A stretch of 64,000 nt of DNA from JAFASC01 sp036265935. GTDB taxonomy: Bacteria > Pseudomonadota > Alphaproteobacteria > Rhizobiales > Beijerinckiaceae. The stretch spans positions 1-64,000 of the forward strand of contig DATAOB010000137.1 of assembly GCA_036265935.1 (NCBI GenBank), in the 5' to 3' direction. A program made the translations under genes and the position numbers. Below are positions 17,064 through 25,422 of the stretch, piece after piece; the stretch's first letter is position 1; every line of letters starts with the position of its first letter. The notes beneath the pieces are model-generated. The model was not told where the DNA came from and ran no database searches. It worked only from the letters and a program-made list of their open reading frames with translations.

Positions 17064-18116
17064 ATGAAAGGCGTGGTTTTCGCAGGGAACCGCAGGGTCG
17101 AAATCCTGGACTTCCCCGATCCCTCCCCCGGACCCGGGGAGGTGGTGCTGGAGATAAAATCCTCCGGCATGTGCGGCAGCGATCTCAAGTTCTATCGCGC
17201 CGTCGGCGGCGCGGCGTCGCTCGGCTTCAAAATGCCGGACCACCCGGTGATCGCCGGACACGAGCCCTGCGGAATTGTGGTGGCAGTCGGCCCCGGCGTC
17301 CCTGAAAAGCAGGCCCGCCTCGGTCAGCGCGTCATGCAGCACCACTATCGCGGCTGCGGAGTGTGCCCGCACTGCGCCACGGGATGGCAGCAGCTCTGCG
17401 TCGAGGGCGTCGCCGAAGTCTACGGCGCGACCGGCCACGGCGCCCATGCCCGTTACATGAAATGCCCGGCGAACACGCTTGTGCCGTTGCCGGACGAGCT
17501 CTCGTTCGAGGCCGGGGCGGCGATCTCCTGCGGGACCGGCACGGCCTGGGGCGCGCTGGAGCGCCTCGGCCTTCGCGGCGATCATACGATCGCGATTTTC
17601 GGCCAGGGGCCGGTCGGACTCTCGGCGACGCAGCTCGCAAGCGAAATGGGCGCGCGCGTGATCGCGCTCGACACGAGCGAGGAGCGCCTGGCGCGGGCGC
17701 GCGAGTTCGGGGCCGATGTCGTGATCGATCCGGCGGCCGAGAAGAACGTGGTGCAGGCGATCCGGGACTCGACCCATGGGCTCGGCGCCCACCTGTCGCT
17801 CGATGCATCCTCGTCACCGCAGGCGCGCGCACAGGCCGTGCGCTGTGTACGCACCTGGGGCAAGGCGTGCTTTGTCGGCGAGGGCGGCGACGTTACGCTC
17901 GACGTCAGCAACGACATGCTGCGACGGCAGGTGACGATCATCGGCTCCTGGACCTTCTCGACCATCGGCCAGGCGCAATGCGCGCGTTTCATCGCCGATC
18001 GCGGCATCGGGGTCGATCATCTCTTCACGCACCATTGGCGGCTCGAACAGGCGGACGAGGCGTATCGCCTGTTCGACTCGCAAACCGCCGGCAAGGGCGT
18101 TATCCACCCCTCCTGA
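17064..18116 (+). CDS. Zinc-dependent alcohol dehydrogenase (MDR family)
   Basis: 350 residues. Catalytic zinc ligands lie in SGMCGSDLKFY and in the GHEPCGIVVAVG block. The structural zinc loop has the four-Cys pattern CGVCPHCATGWQQLC. The NAD(P)-binding Rossmann motif is IFGQGPVGLSATQLA. This is a complete medium-chain dehydrogenase, probably oxidising a sugar alcohol or secondary alcohol. It is followed after 35 bases by the ketopantoate-reductase-like gene, so both are probably in one transcript. Confidence 0.9.
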   Translation: MKGVVFAGNRRVEILDFPDPSPGPGEVVLEIKSSGMCGSDLKFYRAVGGAASLGFKMPDHPVIAGHEPCGIVVAVGPGVPEKQARLGQRVMQHHYRGCGVCPHCATGWQQLCVEGVAEVYGATGHGAHARYMKCPANTLVPLPDELSFEAGAAISCGTGTAWGALERLGLRGDHTIAIFGQGPVGLSATQLASEMGARVIALDTSEERLARAREFGADVVIDPAAEKNVVQAIRDSTHGLGAHLSLDASSSPQARAQAVRCVRTWGKACFVGEGGDVTLDVSNDMLRRQVTIIGSWTFSTIGQAQCARFIADRGIGVDHLFTHHWRLEQADEAYRLFDSQTAGKGVIHPS

Positions 18117-18151
18117 GCGGCTCGCCGAAATTCCAGAGGGGAGAGACAGGC

Positions 18152-19090
18152 TTGCGCATTGCGATCATCGGCACCGGCGCGATGGGCTCGGTTTATGCCG
18201 GGCTACTAGCAGATGCGGGGCTCGACGTTTGCGCGGTCGACATCTGGTCCGAGCATATCGAGGCGATCAATCGTGACGGCCTGCGCGTCTCCGGCGCGAG
18301 CGGCGAGCGTGTCGCAAAGCTGCGGGCGACGACGAATGCGCGCGATGCAGGGGCGGCCGACCTCGTCATCATCGCGACCAAGGCGAGCGGCATCGAGGCG
18401 GCGGCCAAAGACGCGCGCGAAATTCTGGCTCCGGATGGGATCGTTTTGACGATCCAGAACGGCCTCGGCTCGGCAGAACGCGTCGCTGATATCGTCGGCG
18501 AGGATAGAACCTTGATCGGCGTCGTCGGCGGCTTCGGCGCGTCGATCAAGGCGCCGGGGCACGTGCATCATAACGGCTGGGAATTCGTGCGGCTTGGCGA
18601 ATATGGCGGCGGCAAGATCACGCCGCGGCTCGAACGCGTCGCGGAGTTGTGGAAGCGCGGCGGCTTTCGCGTGCTTTTGTTCGAGGACATCCATCAGCTC
18701 GTTTGGGAAAAGTTCATCTGCAACGTCGCGTTCAGCGGCACGTGCACGCTGACGGGCTTGACGATCGGCGAGGTTCTCGCCGATCCGGATGCCTTCAAGA
18801 TCGCTGCGGGTTGCGCGGCAGAGGCATATGCGGTGGCGAAGGCGAAGGGAATCGCCGTCGATATGTCCGATCCTGTGGAATATGTCCGCGTCTTCGGCCA
18901 AAAAATTCCCGGCGCACGGCCATCGATGCTGCTCGACCACCTCGCCAAGCGCCGCTCCGAAATCGATGTCATCAACGGCGCGGTGCCGCGCGTCGGCGCC
19001 GAAGTCGGCGTGCCGACGCCGGTCAACGAAACGGTTGTGGCATTGGTGCGGGCGCGCGAAAGCGGGTTCGCGCCTGCGCCAATTGGGTGA
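18152..19090 (+). CDS. Ketopantoate reductase (ApbA/PanE) family protein
   Basis: 312 residues starting at a TTG (18152) that lies 5 bases after GGGGAGAGA, a good ribosome-binding site. The longer open frame that starts at 17363 overlaps the previous gene and is rejected. The N-terminal Rossmann motif is AIIGTGAMGSVYAGLLADAG. The central KxS(N) region reads IATKASGIEAA and the helical C-terminal domain contains VWEKFICNVAFSGTC with the catalytic Lys. PanE reduces ketopantoate to pantoate with NADPH, but many paralogues act on other 2-oxo acids. The catabolic neighbours here favour another substrate. Confidence 0.85.
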   Translation: MRIAIIGTGAMGSVYAGLLADAGLDVCAVDIWSEHIEAINRDGLRVSGASGERVAKLRATTNARDAGAADLVIIATKASGIEAAAKDAREILAPDGIVLTIQNGLGSAERVADIVGEDRTLIGVVGGFGASIKAPGHVHHNGWEFVRLGEYGGGKITPRLERVAELWKRGGFRVLLFEDIHQLVWEKFICNVAFSGTCTLTGLTIGEVLADPDAFKIAAGCAAEAYAVAKAKGIAVDMSDPVEYVRVFGQKIPGARPSMLLDHLAKRRSEIDVINGAVPRVGAEVGVPTPVNETVVALVRARESGFAPAPIG

Positions 19091-19102
19091 GGCAACACGT
19101 CC

Positions 19103-20698
19103 GTGGCCGAGATTGCGCCTGCACGGATATTGCGGTCCGATCACCAAGCCCTGCACACGCTTTCGGATATTCTCGCCGAGAATGTCCGCTGCGTGCCGCA
19201 GGCGCCCGCAGCACGCGACGGGCGGGTCGCGCTGAATTGGTCCGAGCTCGTGAGGCTTTCCGAGGGCTATGCGGCATTACTCGCCGCGCGCGGCATCGGC
19301 TTCGGCGACCGCATCGCCCTATGGCTGCCGAACTGCGTCGACTATCTCGCGCTGACTTTCGCCTGCGCGCGGCTCGGCGCAATTGCCGTCCATGTCAACA
19401 CGCGCTTTCGCACGACCGAAGTCGGGCATCTCCTGGAGCGCTCGAAAGCCCGCGCGCTGGTCACTGCCTGGGGATTTGCGCCGGTCGATTTTCCCGCGCT
19501 TCTGGCGGAAATACCGGCGGCGCAGCGCGCCTCGCTCGAATGCGTGATCGGGCGTCATGCGACGGCACAAAATATTGGCGGCCACCCGGTCGTGCGGTTG
19601 GCGCCGGCGGGACGCTGTGCGGATCGGGCTCAGCCAGAGGCGCCGTGCCTCACCTTCACGACCAGCGGCACGACAAGTGCGCCGAAATTGGTGCTGCATC
19701 GCCAGCGCTCGATTGCGCGGCACGCACGCGATGTCGCCGCCGTGCTGCAGATGAGCGCGCCGGGGACCACCGTTCTCGCCGCCGTGCCTTTATGCGGCAC
19801 GTTCGGTCTTGCTTTCGCGATGGCTGCCGCGGCCGGCGGCGCACACATCGTGCTCCTGGACCAGTTCGATCCGGTGCAAGCCGGCGCGCTCATTCGCGAG
19901 CACAGGATCACGCATATCGTCGGCAGCGACGACATGCTGGCACGCATCGCGGAGGCCGCGGACGGCCAGCCGTTCGAAAGCCTCCGCTTCAGCGGGTTTG
20001 CCAGCTTCACGCCCAAGGCAGCCGAAAACGTCGCGTTTGCCGATGCGCTGCAAATGAGGCCGCGCGGCCTCTATGGCAGTTCCGAAGCGCAGGCCTTGTT
20101 TGCCTTCGCGCCTGACGCTCGCCGCACGATCGACGGCGGAGTGCCCGCCTCGCCTGAAGCGGAATTCAGGATTGCCGATCCCGACACCGGCACGCGCTTG
20201 CGCGAGGGCGAAGATGGCGAGTTGCTTTTGCGCGCACCCTCGCTTTTCGACGGCTATCTCGATAACCCGGAGGCGACGTCGCGCGCCTTCACAAAGGATG
20301 GATTTTTCCGCAGCGGCGATCTCGCGTGTCGGGTCGAGCCGGGTTTCGTTTATAAAACGCGGCTCGGCGACGGATTGCGGCTCGGCGGCTTTCTGGTGAA
20401 TCCAGAGGAGATCGAGAGCTTCTTGCAGGCGCTACCCGAAGTGGCTCAGGCGCAGGTTGTGGCCGTCGAGCGCGGCTCCGAGCGCGTGGCTTTCGCTTTC
20501 ATCGTCGCGCGTCCTCAGTGCGAACCTGACGAAGCTGAATTGCTTGCCGCCTGCCGCAGCGCGCTTGCGGCTTACAAGCGGCCGGCGCGCATCGTCACGC
20601 TGGAATCCTTTCCGACGACGGAGAGCCCGAACGGCGTCAAGATCCAACGCGCGAAGTTGCGCGACATGGCAAGCGCGATGATGAATTCCGCGGGCTGA
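19103..20698 (+). CDS. AMP-forming acyl-CoA ligase (ANL superfamily)
   Basis: 531 residues with a GTG start 12 bases after the previous stop. The P-loop is LTFTTSGTTSAPKLVLH (about residues 184-200). The A5 motif is LYGSSEAQALF. The hinge and A8 region is GFFRSGDLACRVEPGFVYKT, then GGFLVNPEEIESFL. The C-terminal catalytic Lys lies in NGVKIQRAKLRD. It activates a carboxylic acid with ATP and joins it to CoA. Some positions differ from fatty acyl or benzoate ligases (KTRLGDGLRLGG instead of RGDDVI), so the substrate cannot be assigned. Confidence 0.88.
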   Translation: MAEIAPARILRSDHQALHTLSDILAENVRCVPQAPAARDGRVALNWSELVRLSEGYAALLAARGIGFGDRIALWLPNCVDYLALTFACARLGAIAVHVNTRFRTTEVGHLLERSKARALVTAWGFAPVDFPALLAEIPAAQRASLECVIGRHATAQNIGGHPVVRLAPAGRCADRAQPEAPCLTFTTSGTTSAPKLVLHRQRSIARHARDVAAVLQMSAPGTTVLAAVPLCGTFGLAFAMAAAAGGAHIVLLDQFDPVQAGALIREHRITHIVGSDDMLARIAEAADGQPFESLRFSGFASFTPKAAENVAFADALQMRPRGLYGSSEAQALFAFAPDARRTIDGGVPASPEAEFRIADPDTGTRLREGEDGELLLRAPSLFDGYLDNPEATSRAFTKDGFFRSGDLACRVEPGFVYKTRLGDGLRLGGFLVNPEEIESFLQALPEVAQAQVVAVERGSERVAFAFIVARPQCEPDEAELLAACRSALAAYKRPARIVTLESFPTTESPNGVKIQRAKLRDMASAMMNSAG

Positions 20699-20707
20699 GT
20701 ATTATTC

Positions 20708-21427
20708 TCACGCGCCGCCGAGATAGGCAGCAACGACGCTCGCATCGTTGGCGACTTGGGCGGCGGGCCCCGATAGCGTGATGCGGCCGCTTTCGAGCAC
20801 GTAGGCCTGGTCGGCGATTTCGAGCGCGGCGCGGGCATTCTGCTCGACGAGCAGGATCGTGCGCTGCTCGGCTTTGAATTCCGAGATGATGCGGAAAATT
20901 TCTTCGACGAAGCGCGGCGCGAGCCCCATCGACGGCTCGTCGAGCAGTAGCAGTTTCGGATCGGCCATCATGGCGCGGCCGATCGCCAGCATCTGTTGCT
21001 CCCCGCCGGACAGGAGGCCCGCCGATTGCGTGTGACGCTCGGCGAGGCGCGGAAATCGCGTGAGAACGCGCTCGCGGCGGCGCGCTTCCTCGGCACGATC
21101 GCTGAGGAGATATGCGCCCATGCGCAGGTTCTCGTCGATGGTCATGTTGGAGAAAACTTGCCGGCCCTCGGGCACCTGCACGATGCCAAGCCGCGCGATG
21201 CGATTGGCGGCGAGCGAGGAAATGTCGTTGCCGGCAAGCCGGATGTACCCTGCGCGCGGACGGATGAGACCGGAGAGACCGCGTAGCGTCGTCGACTTGC
21301 CGGCGCCGTTCGCACCGATGAGGGTCACAACACGGCCGGCCTCGACGGAGAGATCGATGCCTTTCACGGCATCGGTGCGGCCATAGCCGAGCACAAGACC
21401 GCGCACCTCAAGCAGCGGCGCGTTCAT
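20708..21427 (-). CDS. livF: Branched-chain amino acid-type ABC transporter, ATPase LivF
   Basis: 239 residues from the ATG at 21427; a longer frame reading back into livG is rejected. Walker A is GANGAGKSTTLRGL, the signature LSGGEQQMLAIGRA, Walker B LLLLDEPSMGLAP. It is the second ATPase of a Liv-type importer, in the cytoplasm on the LivHM pore. Its start overlaps the livG stop by four bases. It closes the livK-H-M-G-F set on the minus strand. Confidence 0.93.
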   Translation of the reverse strand: MNAPLLEVRGLVLGYGRTDAVKGIDLSVEAGRVVTLIGANGAGKSTTLRGLSGLIRPRAGYIRLAGNDISSLAANRIARLGIVQVPEGRQVFSNMTIDENLRMGAYLLSDRAEEARRRERVLTRFPRLAERHTQSAGLLSGGEQQMLAIGRAMMADPKLLLLDEPSMGLAPRFVEEIFRIISEFKAEQRTILLVEQNARAALEIADQAYVLESGRITLSGPAAQVANDASVVAAYLGGA

Positions 21428-22224
21428 CTGACGCGCGCTCCGGCTTCGAGACGCTCGCCGACTTTCGTGCCGAGATACGCTTCGATCACGCTGGGATCGC
21501 TGCGCACTTCGACCGGCGTGCTTTCGGCGATCTTGCGGCCGAAATTCAGCACGGTAATGCGGTCGCACAAATTCATGATGAAATGCATGTCGTGCTCGAC
21601 GAGGAGCAGCGTCACGCCGCGCGCTTTCAGGCGCAGAAGCAAATCGATCAGGCTCGCCGTTTCCGACGGATTCATGCCCGCAGCGGGTTCGTCGAGCAGC
21701 ATCAGTTTCGGGTCGGAGGCGAGCGCGCGCGCAATTTCGAGCCGACGCTGATCGCCGTAAGGAAGACTGCCGGCGCGCCGTGCCGACGCATCGGCGAGCC
21801 CGACAAAGCCTAAAATATCGCGTGCCTTGCCGATCGCCGCGGATTCAGCGGCTCGAAATGATGGCAGCCGCAGCAAGGTCGCACCGAGCCCGCCGCCGAC
21901 ATGGGCGTGCATGCCGGCAAGCACATTTTCCATCACCGTCATCTCGCCGAACGTGCGGATGTTCTGGAAGGTGCGGGCGAGCCCGCGCTGCGCGCGTTCC
22001 CAGCTCGGCCAATCGTCGATGGTTTCGCCGTTGAAAAGGATGTGGCCGTCGTTCTGATGTCCAAGACCGGAGATCAGGTTGAATGCCGTCGTCTTGCCGG
22101 CGCCGTTCGGGCCGATCAATCCGTGCACCGTCTGCGGCTCGACATGGAAGGATACGCCATCGACCGCCGCGAGACCTCCGAAGCGCACAGTCAGGTTCTC
22201 GAGCGCGAGGATGGCGCCGTTCAT
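21424..22224 (-). CDS. livG: Branched-chain amino acid-type ABC transporter, ATPase LivG
   Basis: 266 residues. Walker A GPNGAGKTTAFNL, Walker B LMLLDEPAAGMNPSE and the LivG-type C-terminal extension (FGRKIAESTPVEVRSDPSVI) are visible. The usual LSGGQ signature is replaced here by LPYGDQRRLEIARAL, which is normal for LivG. Its start overlaps the livM stop by four bases and its stop overlaps the livF start, so the ATPases are made in step. Confidence 0.93.
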   Translation of the reverse strand: MNGAILALENLTVRFGGLAAVDGVSFHVEPQTVHGLIGPNGAGKTTAFNLISGLGHQNDGHILFNGETIDDWPSWERAQRGLARTFQNIRTFGEMTVMENVLAGMHAHVGGGLGATLLRLPSFRAAESAAIGKARDILGFVGLADASARRAGSLPYGDQRRLEIARALASDPKLMLLDEPAAGMNPSETASLIDLLLRLKARGVTLLLVEHDMHFIMNLCDRITVLNFGRKIAESTPVEVRSDPSVIEAYLGTKVGERLEAGARVR

Positions 22225-23069
22225 GCGCGCGCTCCCGTGCGGCGGATGCGCCAGGGCACGAGGCCGTGCGGCATGAATAGAACCGCGATGACAATGATGA
22301 GTCCATTGAAGACCAGCCTAAAATCGTGCAGCGGCCGCAACACCTCCGGCAGCAGGGTCAAAATGATTGCGCCGACAACCGGTCCAAAGGGCGAACCAAT
22401 GCCGCCGAGCAGCGCATAGCTGAGTATCGTCACGGCGGCATCGAAGCCGTAATCGTTGGGCGAGATGAACGAGGACACATGCGCGTTGAGCGCGCCGGCA
22501 AGTCCCGCGAGCATCGCCGAGACGACGAGCGCGGACAAGCGGTAGCGCGGCAAATGAACGCCGAGCATGCCGGCGGCGATCTCGTCCTCGCGCATCGCCT
22601 CCATGGCGCGGCCGATGCGCGAGCGGCTAACGAGAACGAAAGCGATCAGCGCCAGCGCAAGGCAGCTGAAGATCAGCGTATACCCGGCCTTTTCAGGAAT
22701 GCCGGACAGACCGAGCGCGCCGCCGGTCAGCTCGGAATTGACGAAGGCGATGCGCAGAACTTCGCCGAGGCCGATCGTCGCCAGCGCGAGATAAACGCCG
22801 GATAGCCGCAACGTCGGCGCGCCGATGATCAGCGCCGCGACCGCGGGGACTGCCATCGACGCGAGAAGCACGAGCGGGAACGGCGCGCCCAGCTTTAATG
22901 TCAGCAGCGCGGAGGTATAGGCGCCGAGCCCCATGAACGCCGCCTGGCCGAGCGACAGCTGGCCGATCGCCAGCACGACATACATGCTGAGCGCAAGCAG
23001 GCCGTTGATGCCGAGCGCGTAGATGAGACTCTGATAGGAGAAAAGGAAATCGTCCAGAAACTCGTACAT
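22221..23069 (-). CDS. livM: Branched-chain amino acid-type ABC transporter, permease LivM
   Basis: 282 residues from the ATG at 23069, which shares one base with the livH stop. About eight membrane segments are visible. LivM-type patterns include QLSLGQAAFMGLGAYTSALL and GRAMEAMREDEIAAGMLGV, the coupling loop that contacts the ATPases, and GGIGSPFGPVVGA. It forms the pore with LivH in the inner membrane. Confidence 0.93.
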   Translation of the reverse strand: MYEFLDDFLFSYQSLIYALGINGLLALSMYVVLAIGQLSLGQAAFMGLGAYTSALLTLKLGAPFPLVLLASMAVPAVAALIIGAPTLRLSGVYLALATIGLGEVLRIAFVNSELTGGALGLSGIPEKAGYTLIFSCLALALIAFVLVSRSRIGRAMEAMREDEIAAGMLGVHLPRYRLSALVVSAMLAGLAGALNAHVSSFISPNDYGFDAAVTILSYALLGGIGSPFGPVVGAIILTLLPEVLRPLHDFRLVFNGLIIVIAVLFMPHGLVPWRIRRTGARA

Positions 23070-23950
23070 CAGGCGCGCTTGATTGCGGCGCGGCCGAACA
23101 GACCGACCGGCCGAAACCACAATGTGAGAACGAGAAGCAGGAAACCGACCGCATCCTTCAACGTCGAGGTGACATAACCGGCGGTGAGGCCCTCCAGCAG
23201 GCCAAGAATGAGGCCCGCGATCAGCGCACCCCTGATGTCGCCTAGCCCACCAATGATGATGACGGCGAAGCCCTTCAGCATCATCGCCTCGCCCATATAG
23301 GGCTGGATCGCGTTGTAATTCAGCCCGATGAGGATGCCCGCGGCGGCGCCGAGCGTGCCGGAGACGAAGGAGACGAAGAACGTCACCAGCGTGACATCGA
23401 CGCCCATCAGCCGCGCGACGTCCGGGTTTTCAGCAAGCGCGCGAATAGCGAGGCCGAGACGCGTGCCTCGCATCAAGGCCAGCAGGAGCACGACCATCAC
23501 GAATGCAGTGCCGACGATCAGCATCTGGCTGCGGCTGACGCGCACGGTGCCGATTTCGATGGCCGAGGGATCGATGGCAGCCGGCGGAAAGCGTTGGATG
23601 TCAGTGCCGATAAACGCGGTCATCAGCGAGTAGAGGAGCAGCGTCGCGCCGAGCGTCACCATCAGCGAGGCGAGTTCCGGGGCCTTCTTGCGTCGCAGCG
23701 GCGTGAGCAGGAGCCCGTCGATGACGACGGCGATCAGCCCCGTTGCGATCGCCGCAAGCGGCAGTGCGATCAAGATCGGCGCCACGAAATGGCGTGTCGC
23801 ATAAAGCGCGATCAGCGCGCCGGTCGAGAAATAAACGCCGTAGGTCAGATTGACAACGTTGAGCACGCCGAACATCAACGTGAAGCCGAGCGCAAACAGC
23901 GCGTAAGTGGCGCCGGAAATAATGCCGTTGACGAGCTGCTGGGCGAGCAT
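23069..23950 (-). CDS. livH: Branched-chain amino acid-type ABC transporter, permease LivH
   Basis: 293 residues with about eight membrane segments. It begins LVNGIISGATYALFALGFTL, the LivH N-terminal pattern, and carries GLAIRALAENPDVARLMGVD (coupling loop) and GGLGDIRGALIAG. It pairs with LivM. It is separated from the binding-protein gene by 165 bases that hold a double palindromic repeat, which may lower expression of the downstream genes relative to the binding protein. Confidence 0.93.
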   Translation of the reverse strand: MLAQQLVNGIISGATYALFALGFTLMFGVLNVVNLTYGVYFSTGALIALYATRHFVAPILIALPLAAIATGLIAVVIDGLLLTPLRRKKAPELASLMVTLGATLLLYSLMTAFIGTDIQRFPPAAIDPSAIEIGTVRVSRSQMLIVGTAFVMVVLLLALMRGTRLGLAIRALAENPDVARLMGVDVTLVTFFVSFVSGTLGAAAGILIGLNYNAIQPYMGEAMMLKGFAVIIIGGLGDIRGALIAGLILGLLEGLTAGYVTSTLKDAVGFLLLVLTLWFRPVGLFGRAAIKRA

Positions 23951-23977
23951 TCAGGAACTTTGTCGCTCGTTGGCTAA

Positions 23978-24099
23978 CCTTCTCCCCTTGCGGGAGAAGG
24001 TGCCCTGCGAAGCAGGGCGGATGAGGGGTAATTCCGCCCCTCACCCTCATCCGTCATTGCTTCGCAATGACACCTTCTCCCATCAAGGGAGAAGGTGGG
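23978..24099. repeat. Palindromic intergenic repeats, copies 3 and 4, face to face
   Basis: Two units of the same element as at 8713 and 14529 in opposite orientation: CCTTCTCCCC..GGGAGAAGG, GCCCTG/CAGGGC, GGATGAGGGG on the left, and CCCCTCACCCTCATCC, CATTGC/GCAATG, CCTTCTCCC..GGGAGAAGG on the right. In RNA the whole region would fold into one long hairpin. It lies inside the liv operon between livK and livH, a classic place for a REP element that stabilises upstream mRNA. Confidence 0.85.
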
Positions 24100-24115
24100 C
24101 TAACGATCGGCTGCG

Positions 24116-25255
24116 TTAATTAAACTGCCGGAACTTGCCGTCGTGCATCTCGATGACGACGACGCCGGACGTCTCTGCCGGATCGCGGTTCGCGGTGAAC
24201 GCGAACGGCCCCATGACTCCTGTATATTTCACCTTGCCGAGCGCGTCCTTGATCTTTTCCGGCTCGGCTGCGCCCGCATCGTTGATTGCCTTCGCGACAA
24301 TGAACAGCGTGTCGTAAGCCTGCGCGGCGAACTGATCGGGCTCCGCATTGTATTTGGCCTTGTAGGCCTCGACGAATTTCTGGCTCGCCGGATCGGCCTT
24401 GCCGATGAACCAGGGCGAGCCGACCAGCGTCCCTTCCGCAGCGTCGCCGGCGATCTCGGCGATCTTTGGCGAGTTGAAGCCATTGCCGCCGATCACGCGC
24501 ACGTTCGACGGAAAGCCCAGCGCCTTCTTGGCAAGTAGAATCCCTGCTGCCGGCTCGACCAGACACGATACGACAATGGCATCAGGATTGACCGATTTCA
24601 CTTTTGTCATCTGGGCCGAGAAATCGGTGTCCTTGGTGCCGAAGGTCTCAGTCGTCAAAGTCTGTATCCCCAGCCTTTCCAGCGCCCCCTTCATCACGTC
24701 GTAGCCCGATTTAGAAAAGGCGTCGTCGTTGGCGTACATGACGGCCACCTTTTTTACCCCGAGCTTTTGCTGCGCGGTCTTCAGCGTCACCGGCACGACG
24801 TCGGCTTCGGGCAGCGAGGTACGGAAGACGTAAGGACCCATCGCGGTGATGCCGTTCGCCGTTGTCGACGTGCCGACGATCGGGATCTTGCGCTCGTTGG
24901 CGACGGGACCGGCGGCGAACATCTCGTTCGACAGCGTCGGTCCGAGGATCAGCGGCACTTTGCTGCGACCGATCAACTGGCGCACCGCGTTGATCGCCTG
25001 ATCCTTGTTGCCGGCGGAATCCTCATAGGCGATGGCGAGCGGCCGGCCGCCAAGCACGCCGCCATTCTTGTTGACGGACTCGAGGGCGAGGTCGAAGCCG
25101 TTTTTGATGGCGATGCCGTATTTGTTGTTCGGCCCGGTGAGGATTTCGATCGCGCCGATGGTCACCGGCTCTTTCGATTGCGCGAGCGCGGCGCCGCCAA
25201 CGAGCGATACCGCCAATGGCAGCGCGGCGAGCGCCGCCAGTTTGTTGAGGAACAT
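24116..25255 (-). CDS. livK: Branched-chain amino acid-type substrate-binding protein LivK
   Basis: 379 residues from the ATG at 25255, which has GGGAGGTAG as ribosome-binding site. A signal peptide ends VGGAALAQ. The type I periplasmic binding fold follows (VTIGAIEILTGPNNKYG, VNKNGGVLGGRPLAIAYED, VPLILGPTLSNEM). It is the binding partner of the LivHMGF genes downstream on the same strand and should be the first gene of that operon. The ligand is unknown; the acyl-CoA ligase and dehydrogenases next door suggest an organic acid as an alternative to amino acids. Confidence 0.92.
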   Translation of the reverse strand: MFLNKLAALAALPLAVSLVGGAALAQSKEPVTIGAIEILTGPNNKYGIAIKNGFDLALESVNKNGGVLGGRPLAIAYEDSAGNKDQAINAVRQLIGRSKVPLILGPTLSNEMFAAGPVANERKIPIVGTSTTANGITAMGPYVFRTSLPEADVVPVTLKTAQQKLGVKKVAVMYANDDAFSKSGYDVMKGALERLGIQTLTTETFGTKDTDFSAQMTKVKSVNPDAIVVSCLVEPAAGILLAKKALGFPSNVRVIGGNGFNSPKIAEIAGDAAEGTLVGSPWFIGKADPASQKFVEAYKAKYNAEPDQFAAQAYDTLFIVAKAINDAGAAEPEKIKDALGKVKYTGVMGPFAFTANRDPAETSGVVVIEMHDGKFRQFN

Positions 25256-25422
25256 GCTACCTCCCTTGACCGGACGATCGGACGCCGTCCGGAAAATCTG
25301 CGGTTTATGTAGCCGAGCGTCGGCGGGGCTGCAAACCGCGACCAAGTGCTATGCGCTAAGTGCCTTGGTCTCTTCCGGTGGCGCGATGTAGGGTCCGCGG
25401 CCTTTTGCTCAGCGAGTCACTC

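Noticed and set aside
17363..19090. 575-residue frame covering the dehydrogenase and the ketopantoate-reductase-like gene
   Set aside because: Only the part from 18152 resembles a protein family; the first 260 residues are an out-of-frame reading of the Zn-dehydrogenase gene.
23978..24099. Possible CRISPR-like repeats
   Set aside because: The units are palindromic copies facing each other, with no regular spacers and no cas genes.
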